In this document: positions 9,327 to 17,954 of the stretch, one piece after another
Position numbering within the stretch: position 1 is the first letter of the stretch
Layout: the number at the start of each line of letters is the position of its first letter
From: Tectiglobus sp965223355
Lineage (GTDB): Bacteria; Pseudomonadota; Alphaproteobacteria; Rhizobiales; Hyphomicrobiaceae
Length of the DNA stretch: 64,000 bases
Direction: 5' to 3'
NCBI GenBank assembly: GCA_965223355.1
Contig: CBDCWE010000003.1
Span: 4,216,001-4,280,000 of the forward strand
The notes under the pieces: generated by a model
What the model saw: only the letters and a program-made list of their open reading frames with translations
What the model was told of the DNA's origin: nothing
The model's database searches: none
Translations under genes and position numbers: made by a program

Positions 9327-10049
9327 CTAATAGCGCCGTATCAACCCGACCAGCCGGCCCTGGACCTTGACTTGGTCAGGACCGAACGTGCGCGTTGGAT
9401 GATCAGGGTTGGCGGCCTCGAGATCGAGCGTTGCGCCACGTTTTCTCAGCCGTTTTAAAGTCGCCTCCTCCTCTTCGACGAGCGCGACCACGATGTCACC
9501 GTTCTCGGCCGTGTCGCAGCGCCGGATAATCACCGTATCACCGTCGTGAATGCCGACTTCGATCATCGAATCACCGCGCACTTCGAGAGCATAGTGTTCG
9601 CCGTTGGTCAGCAAGTCCGGCGGGCAGGCAATATCGTGGGTGTGGTTCTGGATCGCGGATATCGGAACACCGGCCGCGATCCGGCCCATCACCGGCACCG
9701 AAACCGTGCGGCTGTCGACGACGGTGGTTGAGGGGACCAGCCGTTCAACCACTTGCCCCGCTCCCCCTTCCCCCGCTCCCCCTTCGATGACCGTCAGGTT
9801 CGGCGGCGCGCCGGTCGGGCGCCCATCGGTTTGCGTTTCCGGCAACTTCAGCACTTCGAGCGCGCGCGCGCGATGCGGCAGGCGGCGGATAAAGCCACGC
9901 TCCTCCAGCGCCGTGATCAGGCGGTGTATGCCGGATTTCGATTTGAGGTTGAGGGCGTCCTTCATTTCATCGAACGATGGCGGCACACCCGCCTCCCGAA
10001 GACGGGTGTTGATGAACATCAACAGGTCCTTCTGCTTCTGAGTGAGCAT
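9327..10049 (-). CDS. lexA: SOS repressor LexA
   Basis: LexA represses DNA-damage genes and cleaves itself when RecA is activated. The 240-aa protein has an N-terminal winged helix ([16 protein letters not shown]), the Ala126-Gly127 cleavage site in RIAAGVP, the catalytic Ser161 in GDSMIE and Lys199 in EATLKRL. I set the start at 10049 because AGGAG lies just upstream; the frame stays open for 20 more codons without LexA similarity. A Gly/Ala/Glu-rich linker (residues 88-100) is longer than in E. coli, as usual in this group. An SOS box lies about 220 bp upstream. Confidence 0.97.
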   Translation of the reverse strand: MLTQKQKDLLMFINTRLREAGVPPSFDEMKDALNLKSKSGIHRLITALEERGFIRRLPHRARALEVLKLPETQTDGRPTGAPPNLTVIEGGAGEGGAGQVVERLVPSTTVVDSRTVSVPVMGRIAAGVPISAIQNHTHDIACPPDLLTNGEHYALEVRGDSMIEVGIHDGDTVIIRRCDTAENGDIVVALVEEEEATLKRLRKRGATLDLEAANPDHPTRTFGPDQVKVQGRLVGLIRRY

Positions 10050-10129
10050 GCCAATCTCCTGCGCGCGTGGGCTGTGCGGTTGTTGAAACGCAACGCCGTG
10101 CTCCGGCAACCTCCGCGGGCAAGACCGGG

Positions 10130-10240
10130 GCCAGGGAGTGATCCCCGTCTCGGGGTGATCAACACAAGGCTTTCACCCCTGACAACCCGACCACAGGGCG
10201 AACCCTGTGCAAGCCCCGTGACTTGATCAGAGGTTCCTGA
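10130..10240 (+). repeat. Diverged copy of dispersed repeat family B
   Basis: The end matches the other family B copies (CCCGACCACAGGG, then ACTTGATCAGAGGTTCC). It lies between the lexA SOS box and the lexA start and so lengthens the lexA leader. Confidence 0.5.
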
Positions 10241-10269
10241 GCGGAACTACAACATGCGCTCTTATAGAT

Positions 10270-10284
10270 GTTCTGAATGTGTTC
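10270..10284 (+). promoter_or_regulatory. SOS box (LexA operator)
   Basis: GTTC-TGAATGT-GTTC exactly fits the alphaproteobacterial direct-repeat LexA site GTTC-N7-GTTC. It sits in the short gap between lexA and the 3' end of moeA, consistent with lexA autorepression. Confidence 0.8.
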
Positions 10285-10311
10285 GGCAAGTGTTTCAGTA
10301 TGTTCTGCAGA

Positions 10312-11517
10312 TCAAAAGTCCAAACGCAGCACTGAAACCGGCTGCCCAACGCTCACCGGTCGGTCATTTGGCGGCCGCACGATCAACACGTCCGATTTCG
10401 CCAGCGATGCGAGCAGGGAGCTGTCTTGCGAGGCAATCGGGGTGACGTGCAGGACCCCGTCATCACCGGGCCTGGAGACGGCACGCATATAGTGTTGACG
10501 CGGACCGTTCGCGGCCATGGCAGCGCCTGCCACGGCGCGCTCCATACGCGTATCGATCGCGGTCTGCCCAAGCAGTGCCCTGATCAACGGTACGACGAAC
10601 ACGCGTGTGCAAATCAGCGAGGACACGGGGTTGCCCGGCAGCCCGATGACATAGCTGTGCGCCAGTCGCCCGAACATCAACGGCTTGCCGGGTCGCATTG
10701 CAATCCGCCAGAAATCAAGCGCCATTCCCAGCGCTTGCAGCACTGGTGCCACGATGTCGTGATCGCCCACCGATGCGCCGCCAATGGTCACGAGAATGTC
10801 GGCGTCGGCTGCCTGTCGGCAAAGCGCGCCCAGCGCATCGCGGTCGTCCGGTGCAATGCCGAGGAACATCGGTTCGCCGCCGGCACGGCGCACCATGGCA
10901 GCAATGCCAAACGGATTGGAACAGACGATTTGATCGGCCCCCACGGGCGCGCCGGGCAGCACAAGTTCATCACCCGTCGCAATCAACGCAACCTTCGGGC
11001 GTCGCCGTACCCCAAGGCTGGCATGGCCCATCGCGGCCGCCAGCGTCACGTCCCGTGCGTTCAGAACCGTACCGGCTGCAATCAGCCGATCGCCGTGCGC
11101 AAAATCGATACCGCGCTTGCGAATGTGGCCGGTTTCCGGTGCACCTGCGATGATGTCGACCTGGTTGAGATCGTATCGGGTGTTTTCCTGAATGACGATT
11201 GCATTGGCACCGCCCGGCACCGGTGCACCGGTGAAAATGCGCACCGCTTGGCCTTCGCCCACGCAACCATCAAACCCGCGCCCGGCGGCGGCTTCACCGA
11301 TCAGCGTCAGGCGCACAGGCAGCGTGGCAACGTCGTCTCGGCGCACTGCAAAACCATCCATCGCCGACACATCGAACGGCGGCTGGGTGCGAAGCGCTTG
11401 GAGGTCACGCGCGAGCGTGCGCCCGTCCGCATCGAACAGCGCCACGGTTTCGGTGTTCAAGGTCCGGGCATTGGCCAGGATCCGCGCGCGCGCTTGCGCG
11501 ACGCTGAGCAGCGCCAT
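10312..11517 (-). CDS. moeA: Molybdopterin molybdenumtransferase MoeA
   Basis: MoeA inserts molybdate into adenylylated molybdopterin to finish the molybdenum cofactor. The 401-aa protein starts MALLSVAQARARIL. The characteristic PPFDVSAMDGFAVR lies near residue 50, GASVGDHD and PGKPLMFG in the middle domain and GLPGNPVSS after them. The frame is open 44 codons further upstream, but that part covers the moaC end; the ATG at 11517 follows the moaC stop by one base. It forms an operon with trpC and moaC, an arrangement common in alphaproteobacteria. Confidence 0.96.
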   Translation of the reverse strand: MALLSVAQARARILANARTLNTETVALFDADGRTLARDLQALRTQPPFDVSAMDGFAVRRDDVATLPVRLTLIGEAAAGRGFDGCVGEGQAVRIFTGAPVPGGANAIVIQENTRYDLNQVDIIAGAPETGHIRKRGIDFAHGDRLIAAGTVLNARDVTLAAAMGHASLGVRRRPKVALIATGDELVLPGAPVGADQIVCSNPFGIAAMVRRAGGEPMFLGIAPDDRDALGALCRQAADADILVTIGGASVGDHDIVAPVLQALGMALDFWRIAMRPGKPLMFGRLAHSYVIGLPGNPVSSLICTRVFVVPLIRALLGQTAIDTRMERAVAGAAMAANGPRQHYMRAVSRPGDDGVLHVTPIASQDSSLLASLAKSDVLIVRPPNDRPVSVGQPVSVLRLDF

Positions 11518-11518
11518 G

Positions 11519-12010
11519 TCAGGCCCCTCCATCCGCCGCGGCACGATAGGTCCCGGACTGGCCGCCGGTCTTCTCGCACAGACGGATGGGGCCGATGACC
11601 ATGCCGCGGTCGACCGCCTTGAGCATGTCGTAGAGGGTGAGGCAAGCAACCGACACGGCCGTCAGCGCTTCCATTTCAACACCGGTCGGCCCGGTCACCC
11701 GAACCCGCGCCTCGACCCGCAATCCGTTGCCGCCCGGCAGTTCCTCAAAGGCCACCGCAACCTTCGACAGAGCCAGGGGATGGCAGAGCGGGATGAGATC
11801 CGACGTTCGCTTCGCCGCCATAATCCCGGCGATCCGCGCCGCCGCCAGAACATCGCCCTTGTTGGCATCGCCGGCGCGCACCAACGCCAACGTTGCCGGC
11901 TGCATCGTGATTCGTCCCTCGGCGATGGCCGTGCGCTCGGTTGCCGGCTTATCGGCAACATCGACCATTTCAGCCTCGCCACGCTGGTTGATATGCGTCA
12001 GCGCGCTCAT
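11519..12010 (-). CDS. moaC: Cyclic pyranopterin monophosphate synthase MoaC
   Basis: MoaC converts 3',8-cyclo-GTP to cyclic pyranopterin monophosphate in molybdenum cofactor synthesis. The 163-aa protein has [14 protein letters not shown], the [19 protein letters not shown] stretch, LIPLCHPL (active-site Cys-His) and [17 protein letters not shown]. Its ATG overlaps the trpC stop (ATGA), and its own stop is one base from moeA. No moaA, moaD or moaE is in the window. Confidence 0.97.
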   Translation of the reverse strand: MSALTHINQRGEAEMVDVADKPATERTAIAEGRITMQPATLALVRAGDANKGDVLAAARIAGIMAAKRTSDLIPLCHPLALSKVAVAFEELPGGNGLRVEARVRVTGPTGVEMEALTAVSVACLTLYDMLKAVDRGMVIGPIRLCEKTGGQSGTYRAAADGGA

Positions 12011-12810
12011 GACGGCGATGCTCCGTCAAGCAGCCGGCGCGTCGCTTGTGCGACATCGGCCTCGCGCATCAGGCCTTCGCCGATGAGGACCGCGTTGACC
12101 CCGCAGTTGGCGAGCCTGCGCAGGTCGGCATGGTTGAAGATCCCGCTTTCGCCAATCGCGATGCGGTCCTTCGGCACCTGCGGCGCCAGCATTTCGGTCG
12201 TCTCCAGCGAGACCTCGAAGGTGCGCAGATTGCGGTTGTTGATACCGATCAGGCGGCCGCCCAGCGCCAGCGCGCGATCAAGCTCGGTGGCATCGTGGAC
12301 CTCGACGATCGCATCCATTCCCCAAGCTTCGGCCGCGCCTGCGAGCTCCTGGGCAAGGCCGTCATCGACCTGTGCGAGGATAATCAAGATGCAATCCGCA
12401 CCCCAAGCGCGCGCCTCCGCGACCTGGTAGGTATCGATCATAAAATCCTTGCGCAGCACCGGCAGCGCCGTCGCGCCACGCGCCCTCGTCAAGAATTCCG
12501 GCGCACCCTGGAACGACGGCGTATCCGTCAGCACCGACAGACAGCTGGCGCCGCCGGCTTCGTAGGCCCTGGCCAGCGACGGCGGATCAAAATCGGCTCT
12601 GATCAGCCCCTTCGATGGTGACGCCTTCTTGATTTCCGCAATCAAGCCAAAGTGGCGACGCGCGCGCGCTGCCTGCAGAGCGGCGGCAAACGGGCGGACC
12701 GGACCCGCCGCGGCGGCGGCCTGTTCAACCTCGCCCAGCGGCAGACGGGCCTTGGCAGCGGCGACTTCCTCGCGCTTGTAGGCCGTGATCTTATCGAGGA
12801 TATGGCTCAT
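12007..12810 (-). CDS. trpC: Indole-3-glycerol phosphate synthase
   Basis: TrpC closes the indole ring in tryptophan synthesis. The 267-aa TIM-barrel protein carries the catalytic Lys in [11 protein letters not shown], the second Lys in VLRKDFMID, and [12 protein letters not shown] and IGESGI further on. The start MSHILDKI at 12810 fits the family; the open frame upstream does not. It lies in the same direction as trpD and trpG, but an opposite-strand transporter now separates it from trpD, so it must have its own promoter in 12811-13151 or depend on read-through. Confidence 0.97.
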   Translation of the reverse strand: MSHILDKITAYKREEVAAAKARLPLGEVEQAAAAAGPVRPFAAALQAARARRHFGLIAEIKKASPSKGLIRADFDPPSLARAYEAGGASCLSVLTDTPSFQGAPEFLTRARGATALPVLRKDFMIDTYQVAEARAWGADCILIILAQVDDGLAQELAGAAEAWGMDAIVEVHDATELDRALALGGRLIGINNRNLRTFEVSLETTEMLAPQVPKDRIAIGESGIFNHADLRRLANCGVNAVLIGEGLMREADVAQATRRLLDGASPS

Positions 12811-13151
12811 GGCCGCAATACATATCGCAGACGACGCGCAAGCGATAGTCGCAGCCCGAAGCGGCGTTGGCAAGGTTAACCGCCGGGGTCGCGACCAACG
12901 TGCGGTCTGAGCGGGCGTGCTGGCCGGCGGTTGGCCGACGTGCAGGGCTGGTCGCGAGCGAGGTTTGCGCCGCGTGCCGGCTCGGCGGCCGGTCATTCAA
13001 AAAATCAGATGCTTGTGCGCACCAACACCGATAAGTATTTGAGCCGCCGGCGCGACCAGAAGTCTAAACCGCTCCACTCCGGAACTTGAAGCGATGATCA
13101 GATCGGTGCTGACCGAGCGCGCACAACATCGCCCAATGGAATGCAACCGAC
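12811..13151. other. Divergent intergenic region between trpC and the MFS gene
   Basis: 341 bp without a convincing gene. It should hold promoters for trpC (minus) and the transporter (plus). I see no clear operator, leader peptide or family A/B/D repeat here. Confidence 0.5.
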
Positions 13152-15140
13152 ATGCAAAAGACCATGCCAAGCCACCGCAGGCGGGCCACGAGGGTGGACA
13201 GCCCTTATGCGTGGTTTCGTCTGGGCGTGTCGCTGCTGCTGGGCACCATCGGCGGCGTTGGTCTCTGGTCCATCGTCGTCATTCTGCCGGCCGTGCAGCA
13301 GGAGTTCGAGGTCGACCGAGCGGCTGCATCGCTGCCCTATACGGCGACCATGATCGGGTTCGGGCTCGGCAACGTCATCGTCGGGCGCTACGTCGACCGG
13401 CTCGGCATTGCCATTCCGGTCTATGGTGCTGCAATTCTGCTCGGCATTGGCTACGGGCTATCGGCGTTGACGATCAACATTTGGCAACTGACACTTGTCC
13501 AGGGGCTCGTGATCGGCCTCGGAGGCGCTGCAACATTCGGTCCGCTGATCGCCAACATTTCGCTATGGTTCGTGCGCCGCCGGGGCATCGCGGTGGCGAT
13601 CGCTGCCAGCGGCAACTACCTGGCCGGCACCGTCTGGCCGGTGGTCATTCAGAAGTTTGTCGAGACCGACGGGTGGCGCATGACCAGCATCGGCATCGGC
13701 GTGGTCTGTCTTGTCACGATGATCCCGTTGAGCTTGCTGCTGCTCGGCAAGGCGCCATCCCAAACATCCGAGCGCGACGGTAACGGCCGGTTGGGAGCCG
13801 GCGCTGAGGCCATCAAGAGCGCAGGGTTTTCGCCGAACACGTTGCAGGTCCTCCTGATCGTGGCGGGTGTCGGCTGCTGCGTTGCGATGTCGATGCCGCA
13901 GGTCCACCTCGTCGCCTACTGCATGGACCTCGGGTACGGACCGGCCGCCGGAGCCGAAATGCTGTCGATGATGCTGGCCGCCGGTGTCGTCAGTCGGATC
14001 GTGTCCGGCTTCATTGCAGACTACATTGGCGGCGTGCGCACTGTGCTGCTGGGCTCGGTCCTGCAGTGCATTGCGCTCAGCCTGTTCCTGCCATTCGACG
14101 GCCTCGTCTCGCTTTATGCCGTGTCGGTATTGTTCGGCTTGTCGCAGGGCGGGATCGTGCCGAGCTACGCCCTGATCGTCCGCGAATATCTGCCCGCCCG
14201 CGAGGCCGGCCAACGCGTCGGCCTGGTCATCATGGCAACGATTTTCGGTATGGCGCTCGGGGGTTGGCTGTCGGGCTGGATTTACGACCAGACGGCGTCT
14301 TACCGGCTTGCGTTCATCAACGGTATCGCATGGAACTTTCTCAACATTTGCATTATGCTGTTGATCTTGTGGCGCACGAAGCGCGCCGTCGGTGGCGGAT
14401 TACGGGCTGTTCAGGAGGGGGCGGTGGACAAGCGGCAGGCGCGCAATCTTGACAACACACTGGAAACAGCTCGCGACCTTCCGGCGATGGGGCGCGCAAC
14501 GGTTGTCACCGGCATCGCATCGTTGATCGCCCTGGTCTTTTCAGGGCTCAGCCTCTATGAAACCGTCTTGAAACAGGCGAGCCTGCACCTCTATGTGCCG
14601 GAAACGATCGGCTACACCCGCGATCCGAACGGCAGTTTTGAAGTGTTCGTCATCCCGGTCACGGTCGCCAACAGCGGTGCACGCGATGGCATCGTCTCAT
14701 CGCTCAAACTGAAGGTTCGCAACCTCGAAACCGGCAAAGTGAAGGAATTGGCGGCCAGCTTTGTGGCTGTGCCCGGCTATTACTCGACCAAAGAAGACGT
14801 CTCCAAAGGTCAAAGCCGGCCGAAAACGGCGTTCGCACCGATCAGCGTGCCTGGTCGCGACGGCTTTACAGGAACCGTACTCTTTTATCCGAAGGCCCAT
14901 AGCGGCGAACGCGTCGTACCTGGCGCCGGTCAATTCGAGATCGCGATGAGTGCCGAAATGATCGCCGTCGAGGACCTCGGTGCGCTCGACAAATTCTGGG
15001 TGACCACCATTCGCCCGGTGACGTTCACCGCCCGCTTGCCCGCCGTCAGCCGTTACTTCGAAGGCCAGATGTTGACCGGCCAGACCGTGCGCCTGTTCGT
15101 CGACAAGCCGGTCAAAAAGGCCGACGGACGGTCACCCTGA
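13152..15140 (+). CDS. MFS transporter fused to a C-terminal membrane-anchored beta-rich domain
   Basis: Residues about 20-410 form a 12-helix major facilitator of the oxalate/formate-antiporter or monocarboxylate type (GRYVDRLG loop after helix 2; LWFVRRRGIAVAIAASG after helix 4; the second-half loop GFIADYIGG). After a polar linker comes another hydrophobic helix (GIASLIALVFSGLSLYETVL, about 455-475), then roughly 180 residues with a beta-strand character and VFVIPVTVANSGARDG, GYYSTKED and PGRDGFTGTVLF. I do not know this domain. An in-frame GTG at 14424 has AGGAGGGG just upstream, so the C-terminal part could also be made alone. The gene is convergent with trpD, 5 bp apart, and interrupts the trp cluster. 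The substrate is unknown. Confidence 0.85.
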   Translation: MQKTMPSHRRRATRVDSPYAWFRLGVSLLLGTIGGVGLWSIVVILPAVQQEFEVDRAAASLPYTATMIGFGLGNVIVGRYVDRLGIAIPVYGAAILLGIGYGLSALTINIWQLTLVQGLVIGLGGAATFGPLIANISLWFVRRRGIAVAIAASGNYLAGTVWPVVIQKFVETDGWRMTSIGIGVVCLVTMIPLSLLLLGKAPSQTSERDGNGRLGAGAEAIKSAGFSPNTLQVLLIVAGVGCCVAMSMPQVHLVAYCMDLGYGPAAGAEMLSMMLAAGVVSRIVSGFIADYIGGVRTVLLGSVLQCIALSLFLPFDGLVSLYAVSVLFGLSQGGIVPSYALIVREYLPAREAGQRVGLVIMATIFGMALGGWLSGWIYDQTASYRLAFINGIAWNFLNICIMLLILWRTKRAVGGGLRAVQEGAVDKRQARNLDNTLETARDLPAMGRATVVTGIASLIALVFSGLSLYETVLKQASLHLYVPETIGYTRDPNGSFEVFVIPVTVANSGARDGIVSSLKLKVRNLETGKVKELAASFVAVPGYYSTKEDVSKGQSRPKTAFAPISVPGRDGFTGTVLFYPKAHSGERVVPGAGQFEIAMSAEMIAVEDLGALDKFWVTTIRPVTFTARLPAVSRYFEGQMLTGQTVRLFVDKPVKKADGRSP

Positions 15141-15145
15141 CAGGT

Positions 15146-16186
15146 TCAATGCCCGCCTGCCGACGGCGCGTCGTTGCTGGCTTCAACCAGCTTGTCCAAG
15201 GCGGCTTTGGCCGCACCCGTATCGATCGCCTGTGCCGCCAGATCGGCGCCTTGGGCGAGGCTGTCCGCCGTGCCGGCAATAACCAGGGCGGCCGCGGTGT
15301 TGAAGACGACGATATCGCGAAACGGGCCCCGCTGGCCGTCCAGCACGGCACGAATGGCGCGCGCATTGACATCGCTATCGCCGCCGATCAGATCCGACAG
15401 GCGCGCCGGCAGTAACCCGGCATCGGCCGGCGTTACTTCGAATGTGCGCACCATGCCGCCTTTGAGTTCGGCGACCCGGGTTGCGCCGGTCGTCGTCAGT
15501 TCGTCCATGCCATCACGGCCATGTACAACCCAGACGTGTTCGCTGCCCAGATTGTTGAGAACATGCGCGATGGGCTCGACCAGGTCATCGCTGAACACGC
15601 CGACCACTTGCCGTTTGACACCGGCAGGATTGCAGATCGGTCCCAGCACATTGAAAATCGTGCGCACGCCCAGTTCGGCGCGCACCGGCGCCCAGTGTTT
15701 CATGGCCGAATGATGCAACGGCGCCCACATGAAGCCGACGCCGGCCGTCTCGATGCAATGTTCAATCGCGGTCGGTGTGAGGTCGATCTTGACGCCGAGG
15801 GCACTGAGCACATCCGAGGCCCCGGATTTCGAGGACGCCGCACGGTTGCCGTGCTTTGCCACTTTGAGACCGGCTCCGGCCGCCACGATCGCCGAACAGG
15901 TCGAAACATTGTAGGTGCCGTGACTGTCGCCGCCGGTGCCGACGATATCGATCGCGCCGTCGGGTGGCTTGACGCCGGTCATGTGCTTGCGCAGCAATTC
16001 CGCGGCGCCGGTAATTTCTTCAATGGTTTCGCCGCGCACGCGCATCGCCATCAGGAACGCACCCATCTGCGCCGGCGTTGCCACGCCGCTCATCATCAGG
16101 CTGAGCGCCGTCTGGATCTCGGCGCGGTTCAGCGTTGCACCGGTTGAGACCTTTTGGATCAAGCCACGAAGCTCATTTTCCGACAT
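15146..16186 (-). CDS. trpD: Anthranilate phosphoribosyltransferase
   Basis: TrpD transfers phosphoribosyl from PRPP to anthranilate. The 346-aa protein has VGTGGDSHGTYNVST (PRPP binding), KHGNRAASSKSGASD, and NPAGVKRQVVGVF. AGGAAAG lies upstream of the ATG at 16186; a GTG one codon earlier is possible. About 300 bp of repeats (family A then D) separate it from trpG, so the original trpG-trpD spacing has been enlarged. Confidence 0.97.
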   Translation of the reverse strand: MSENELRGLIQKVSTGATLNRAEIQTALSLMMSGVATPAQMGAFLMAMRVRGETIEEITGAAELLRKHMTGVKPPDGAIDIVGTGGDSHGTYNVSTCSAIVAAGAGLKVAKHGNRAASSKSGASDVLSALGVKIDLTPTAIEHCIETAGVGFMWAPLHHSAMKHWAPVRAELGVRTIFNVLGPICNPAGVKRQVVGVFSDDLVEPIAHVLNNLGSEHVWVVHGRDGMDELTTTGATRVAELKGGMVRTFEVTPADAGLLPARLSDLIGGDSDVNARAIRAVLDGQRGPFRDIVVFNTAAALVIAGTADSLAQGADLAAQAIDTGAAKAALDKLVEASNDAPSAGGH

Positions 16187-16221
16187 CACTCACTTTCCTC
16201 GGTACCTGAAGACCCGTTGAT

Positions 16222-16357
16222 CTAGAGCAACCTGCCTTTATTCGGAATCGGAACGATCCCGAATAAAGGCAGAAAGTTGCTCGCCTCTTAAGTGGCGATC
16301 ATCGTGCTTTAAGTTGGAACCGCAATAGCGGTTCCAACTTAAAGCACGATGATCTAG
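16222..16357 (+). repeat. Dispersed repeat family A, full copy
   Basis: It is bounded by CTAG on both sides. Two hairpins: the first pairs TGCCTTTATTC with GAATAAAGGCA inside an outer GAGCAAC/GTTGCTC stem; the second pairs GTGCTTTAAGTTGGAACCGC with its complement around a few central bases. The ends form a weak inverted repeat (AGAGCAACCTGC versus AGATCATCGTGC). It shares its right-hand CTAG with the following family D copy. Confidence 0.85.
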
Positions 16358-16489
16358 TGGTCTGGATCAGACGCTTGATTGCCGGGTGGAACTCGTCAAG
16401 CGTCCGTTACTCCAGAATGCAAACAAAAAGGTTAGCCTCGTTTTTCGGCTGAGACGGACAGCCAGCATCCGTCGGATTGAGACCACTAG
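16354..16489 (+). repeat. Dispersed repeat family D, full copy
   Basis: A 136-bp unit with perfect 10-bp terminal inverted repeats CTAGTGGTCT / AGACCACTAG. Its right CTAG contains the TAG stop of trpG. The interior has no reading frame of interest. The small size and inverted ends suggest a MITE. Confidence 0.7.
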
Positions 16490-17082
16490 GCCGCATTGTC
16501 GACCCGGTTGGTCTTGAAACCGGCCAGCGACAGAAATTTCGCAAGTAGCTCGTAGCCGAACTGTGATGCGATGCTTTCCGGGTGGAACTGGACACCATGC
16601 ACGGGGTGCGAACGATGCTGCACACCCATGATGATCCCGTCATCGGTTTGCGCCGTGATTTCAAGCGTGTCGGGAAGGCCAACTTTGTCAATGGTGAGCG
16701 AGTGATAGCGGGTTACTTCGAACGTCTCCGGCAAGCCGTCAAACACGCCTTTGCCAAAGTTGCGCACCTTCGACAGTTTGCCGTGCATGGGCGTCAGCCG
16801 CACGATTTTGCCACCGTAGGCCTGGCCGATGGCTTGGTGGCCGAGGCAGACCCCGAGGATCGGTATGCGGCCGCCCGCCGCGGCAATCAAATCGAGGCAG
16901 ACGCCGGCCTCGTTGGGTGTGCAGGGTCCGGGCGAGAGCACGATCGCCTTGGGCTTGCGCGCCAGCGCTTCCTCGGCGGTCAGCTTGTCATTGCGCACGA
17001 CCTCGCACGCAGCCCCCAACTCGCCCAGAAAATGGACGAGATTGTAGGTGAAGCTGTCGTAGTTATCGATCACAAGGAGCAT
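16486..17082 (-). CDS. trpG: Anthranilate synthase component II (glutamine amidotransferase)
   Basis: TrpG supplies ammonia from glutamine to TrpE. The 198-aa class I amidotransferase has the nucleophile in GVCLGHQAIG, the oxyanion strand LSPGPCTP and the catalytic His-Glu in VQFHPESI. It is a separate gene rather than fused to TrpE. The TAG stop lies in the CTAG end of the family D repeat at 16354-16489, so the last residues (KTNRVDNAA) may have been set by that insertion. It stands 32 bp downstream of the SixA-like gene. Confidence 0.97.
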   Translation of the reverse strand: MLLVIDNYDSFTYNLVHFLGELGAACEVVRNDKLTAEEALARKPKAIVLSPGPCTPNEAGVCLDLIAAAGGRIPILGVCLGHQAIGQAYGGKIVRLTPMHGKLSKVRNFGKGVFDGLPETFEVTRYHSLTIDKVGLPDTLEITAQTDDGIIMGVQHRSHPVHGVQFHPESIASQFGYELLAKFLSLAGFKTNRVDNAA

Positions 17083-17114
17083 GCAGCCGGTTTAGGTGAG
17101 CGCGCCATGTGCCG

Positions 17115-17654
17115 TCAAGCGCCTGCATTGCCGCCGGTCAGAAATTTCGGTCCGGCAAAGGCGACCAAGGTGCCGCTATGCGGGCGCAGTCGGGACCAAG
17201 TCTGGGCTTCAAAGTCGATCACCGCCACGGCGGCCGACGGAAACTTTGCAGCCAGTCGCGCCCGATCCTGCGTGCGACCGGCGCCAATCAACAGCCCCGC
17301 GACATCCTCGAGACCGGGATTGTGACCGACGATCATCACCGTGTTATCGTCACGGTCGGCCCGTGCCACGGCCTGCAAAATCGCATCGACCGGCGCCTCA
17401 TAGATCGCGCCGGAGAAGGTGATGGCCGGCACGCCGACGTCCAGCAATCCGGGCAAGGCGAGGCGCAACGTTTCACGCGTGCGCACGGCCGTCGAGCAGA
17501 TAATGCGCGCTGGCACGAAGCCGCGCTCGCGCAGGAACCGGGCCATGACCGGGGCATCGCGTTTGCCGCGCTTGCTCAGCGGCCGGTCATGATCTGCCAG
17601 CGTTGGATCAGACCAACTTGATTTCGCGTGCCGGAACAGTATCAGACGTCGCAT
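17115..17654 (-). CDS. Histidine phosphatase family protein, SixA-like
   Basis: The 179-aa protein has the phosphatase RHG-type signature as FRHAKSSW near the N-terminus, RPLSKRGKRDAPVMARFL, STAVRTRET and the second catalytic His in VMIVGHNPGLED. SixA-type enzymes dephosphorylate phosphohistidine on signalling or PTS proteins; the actual target is unknown. It lies between trpE and trpG on the same strand and may be co-transcribed with trpG, but no link to tryptophan synthesis is implied by the sequence. Confidence 0.85.
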   Translation of the reverse strand: MRRLILFRHAKSSWSDPTLADHDRPLSKRGKRDAPVMARFLRERGFVPARIICSTAVRTRETLRLALPGLLDVGVPAITFSGAIYEAPVDAILQAVARADRDDNTVMIVGHNPGLEDVAGLLIGAGRTQDRARLAAKFPSAAVAVIDFEAQTWSRLRPHSGTLVAFAGPKFLTGGNAGA

Positions 17655-17679
17655 GACCAGCCACCGTCGAACGGATCAA

Positions 17680-17837
17680 GCCACGGGTTTCCAAAGGGCG
17701 GCGCCCTTTGGCGGGATCGTTAAGGGCAGAGCACTTAACATATCGCCGCGTTGCGGCGATCCTTGAGGGGCTTGTCCGCCCCTCAAACACCCCGCCCAGG
17801 GGATGATCCCCTGGACCTCGGACTTATTCAGAGGTTC
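17680..17837 (+). repeat. Dispersed repeat family B, copy 1
   Basis: A chain of short hairpins: CCAAAGGGC/GCCCTTTGG, AAGGGC/GCACTT, CGCCGC/GCGGCG, GAGGGGC/GCCCCTC and CCAGGGGAT/ATCCCCTGG, ending GGACTTATTCAGAGGTTCC. It closely matches the copies at 45931, 61960 and the split copy at 38777/40010. From 17838 to the trpE stop a family E stretch follows (minus strand TAGATTGTTTCCGCCC). Confidence 0.8.
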
Positions 17838-17954
17838 CTTAGAGCATTTCAGAGTTAGCCGAAACCGCCCGGCGCGCCGGCCCGGCCACCCAAACGCATG
17901 ATTTCATGGGCGAGCGGGCCGGCGATGCAGACCCGCTTGAAGGGCGGAAACAAT

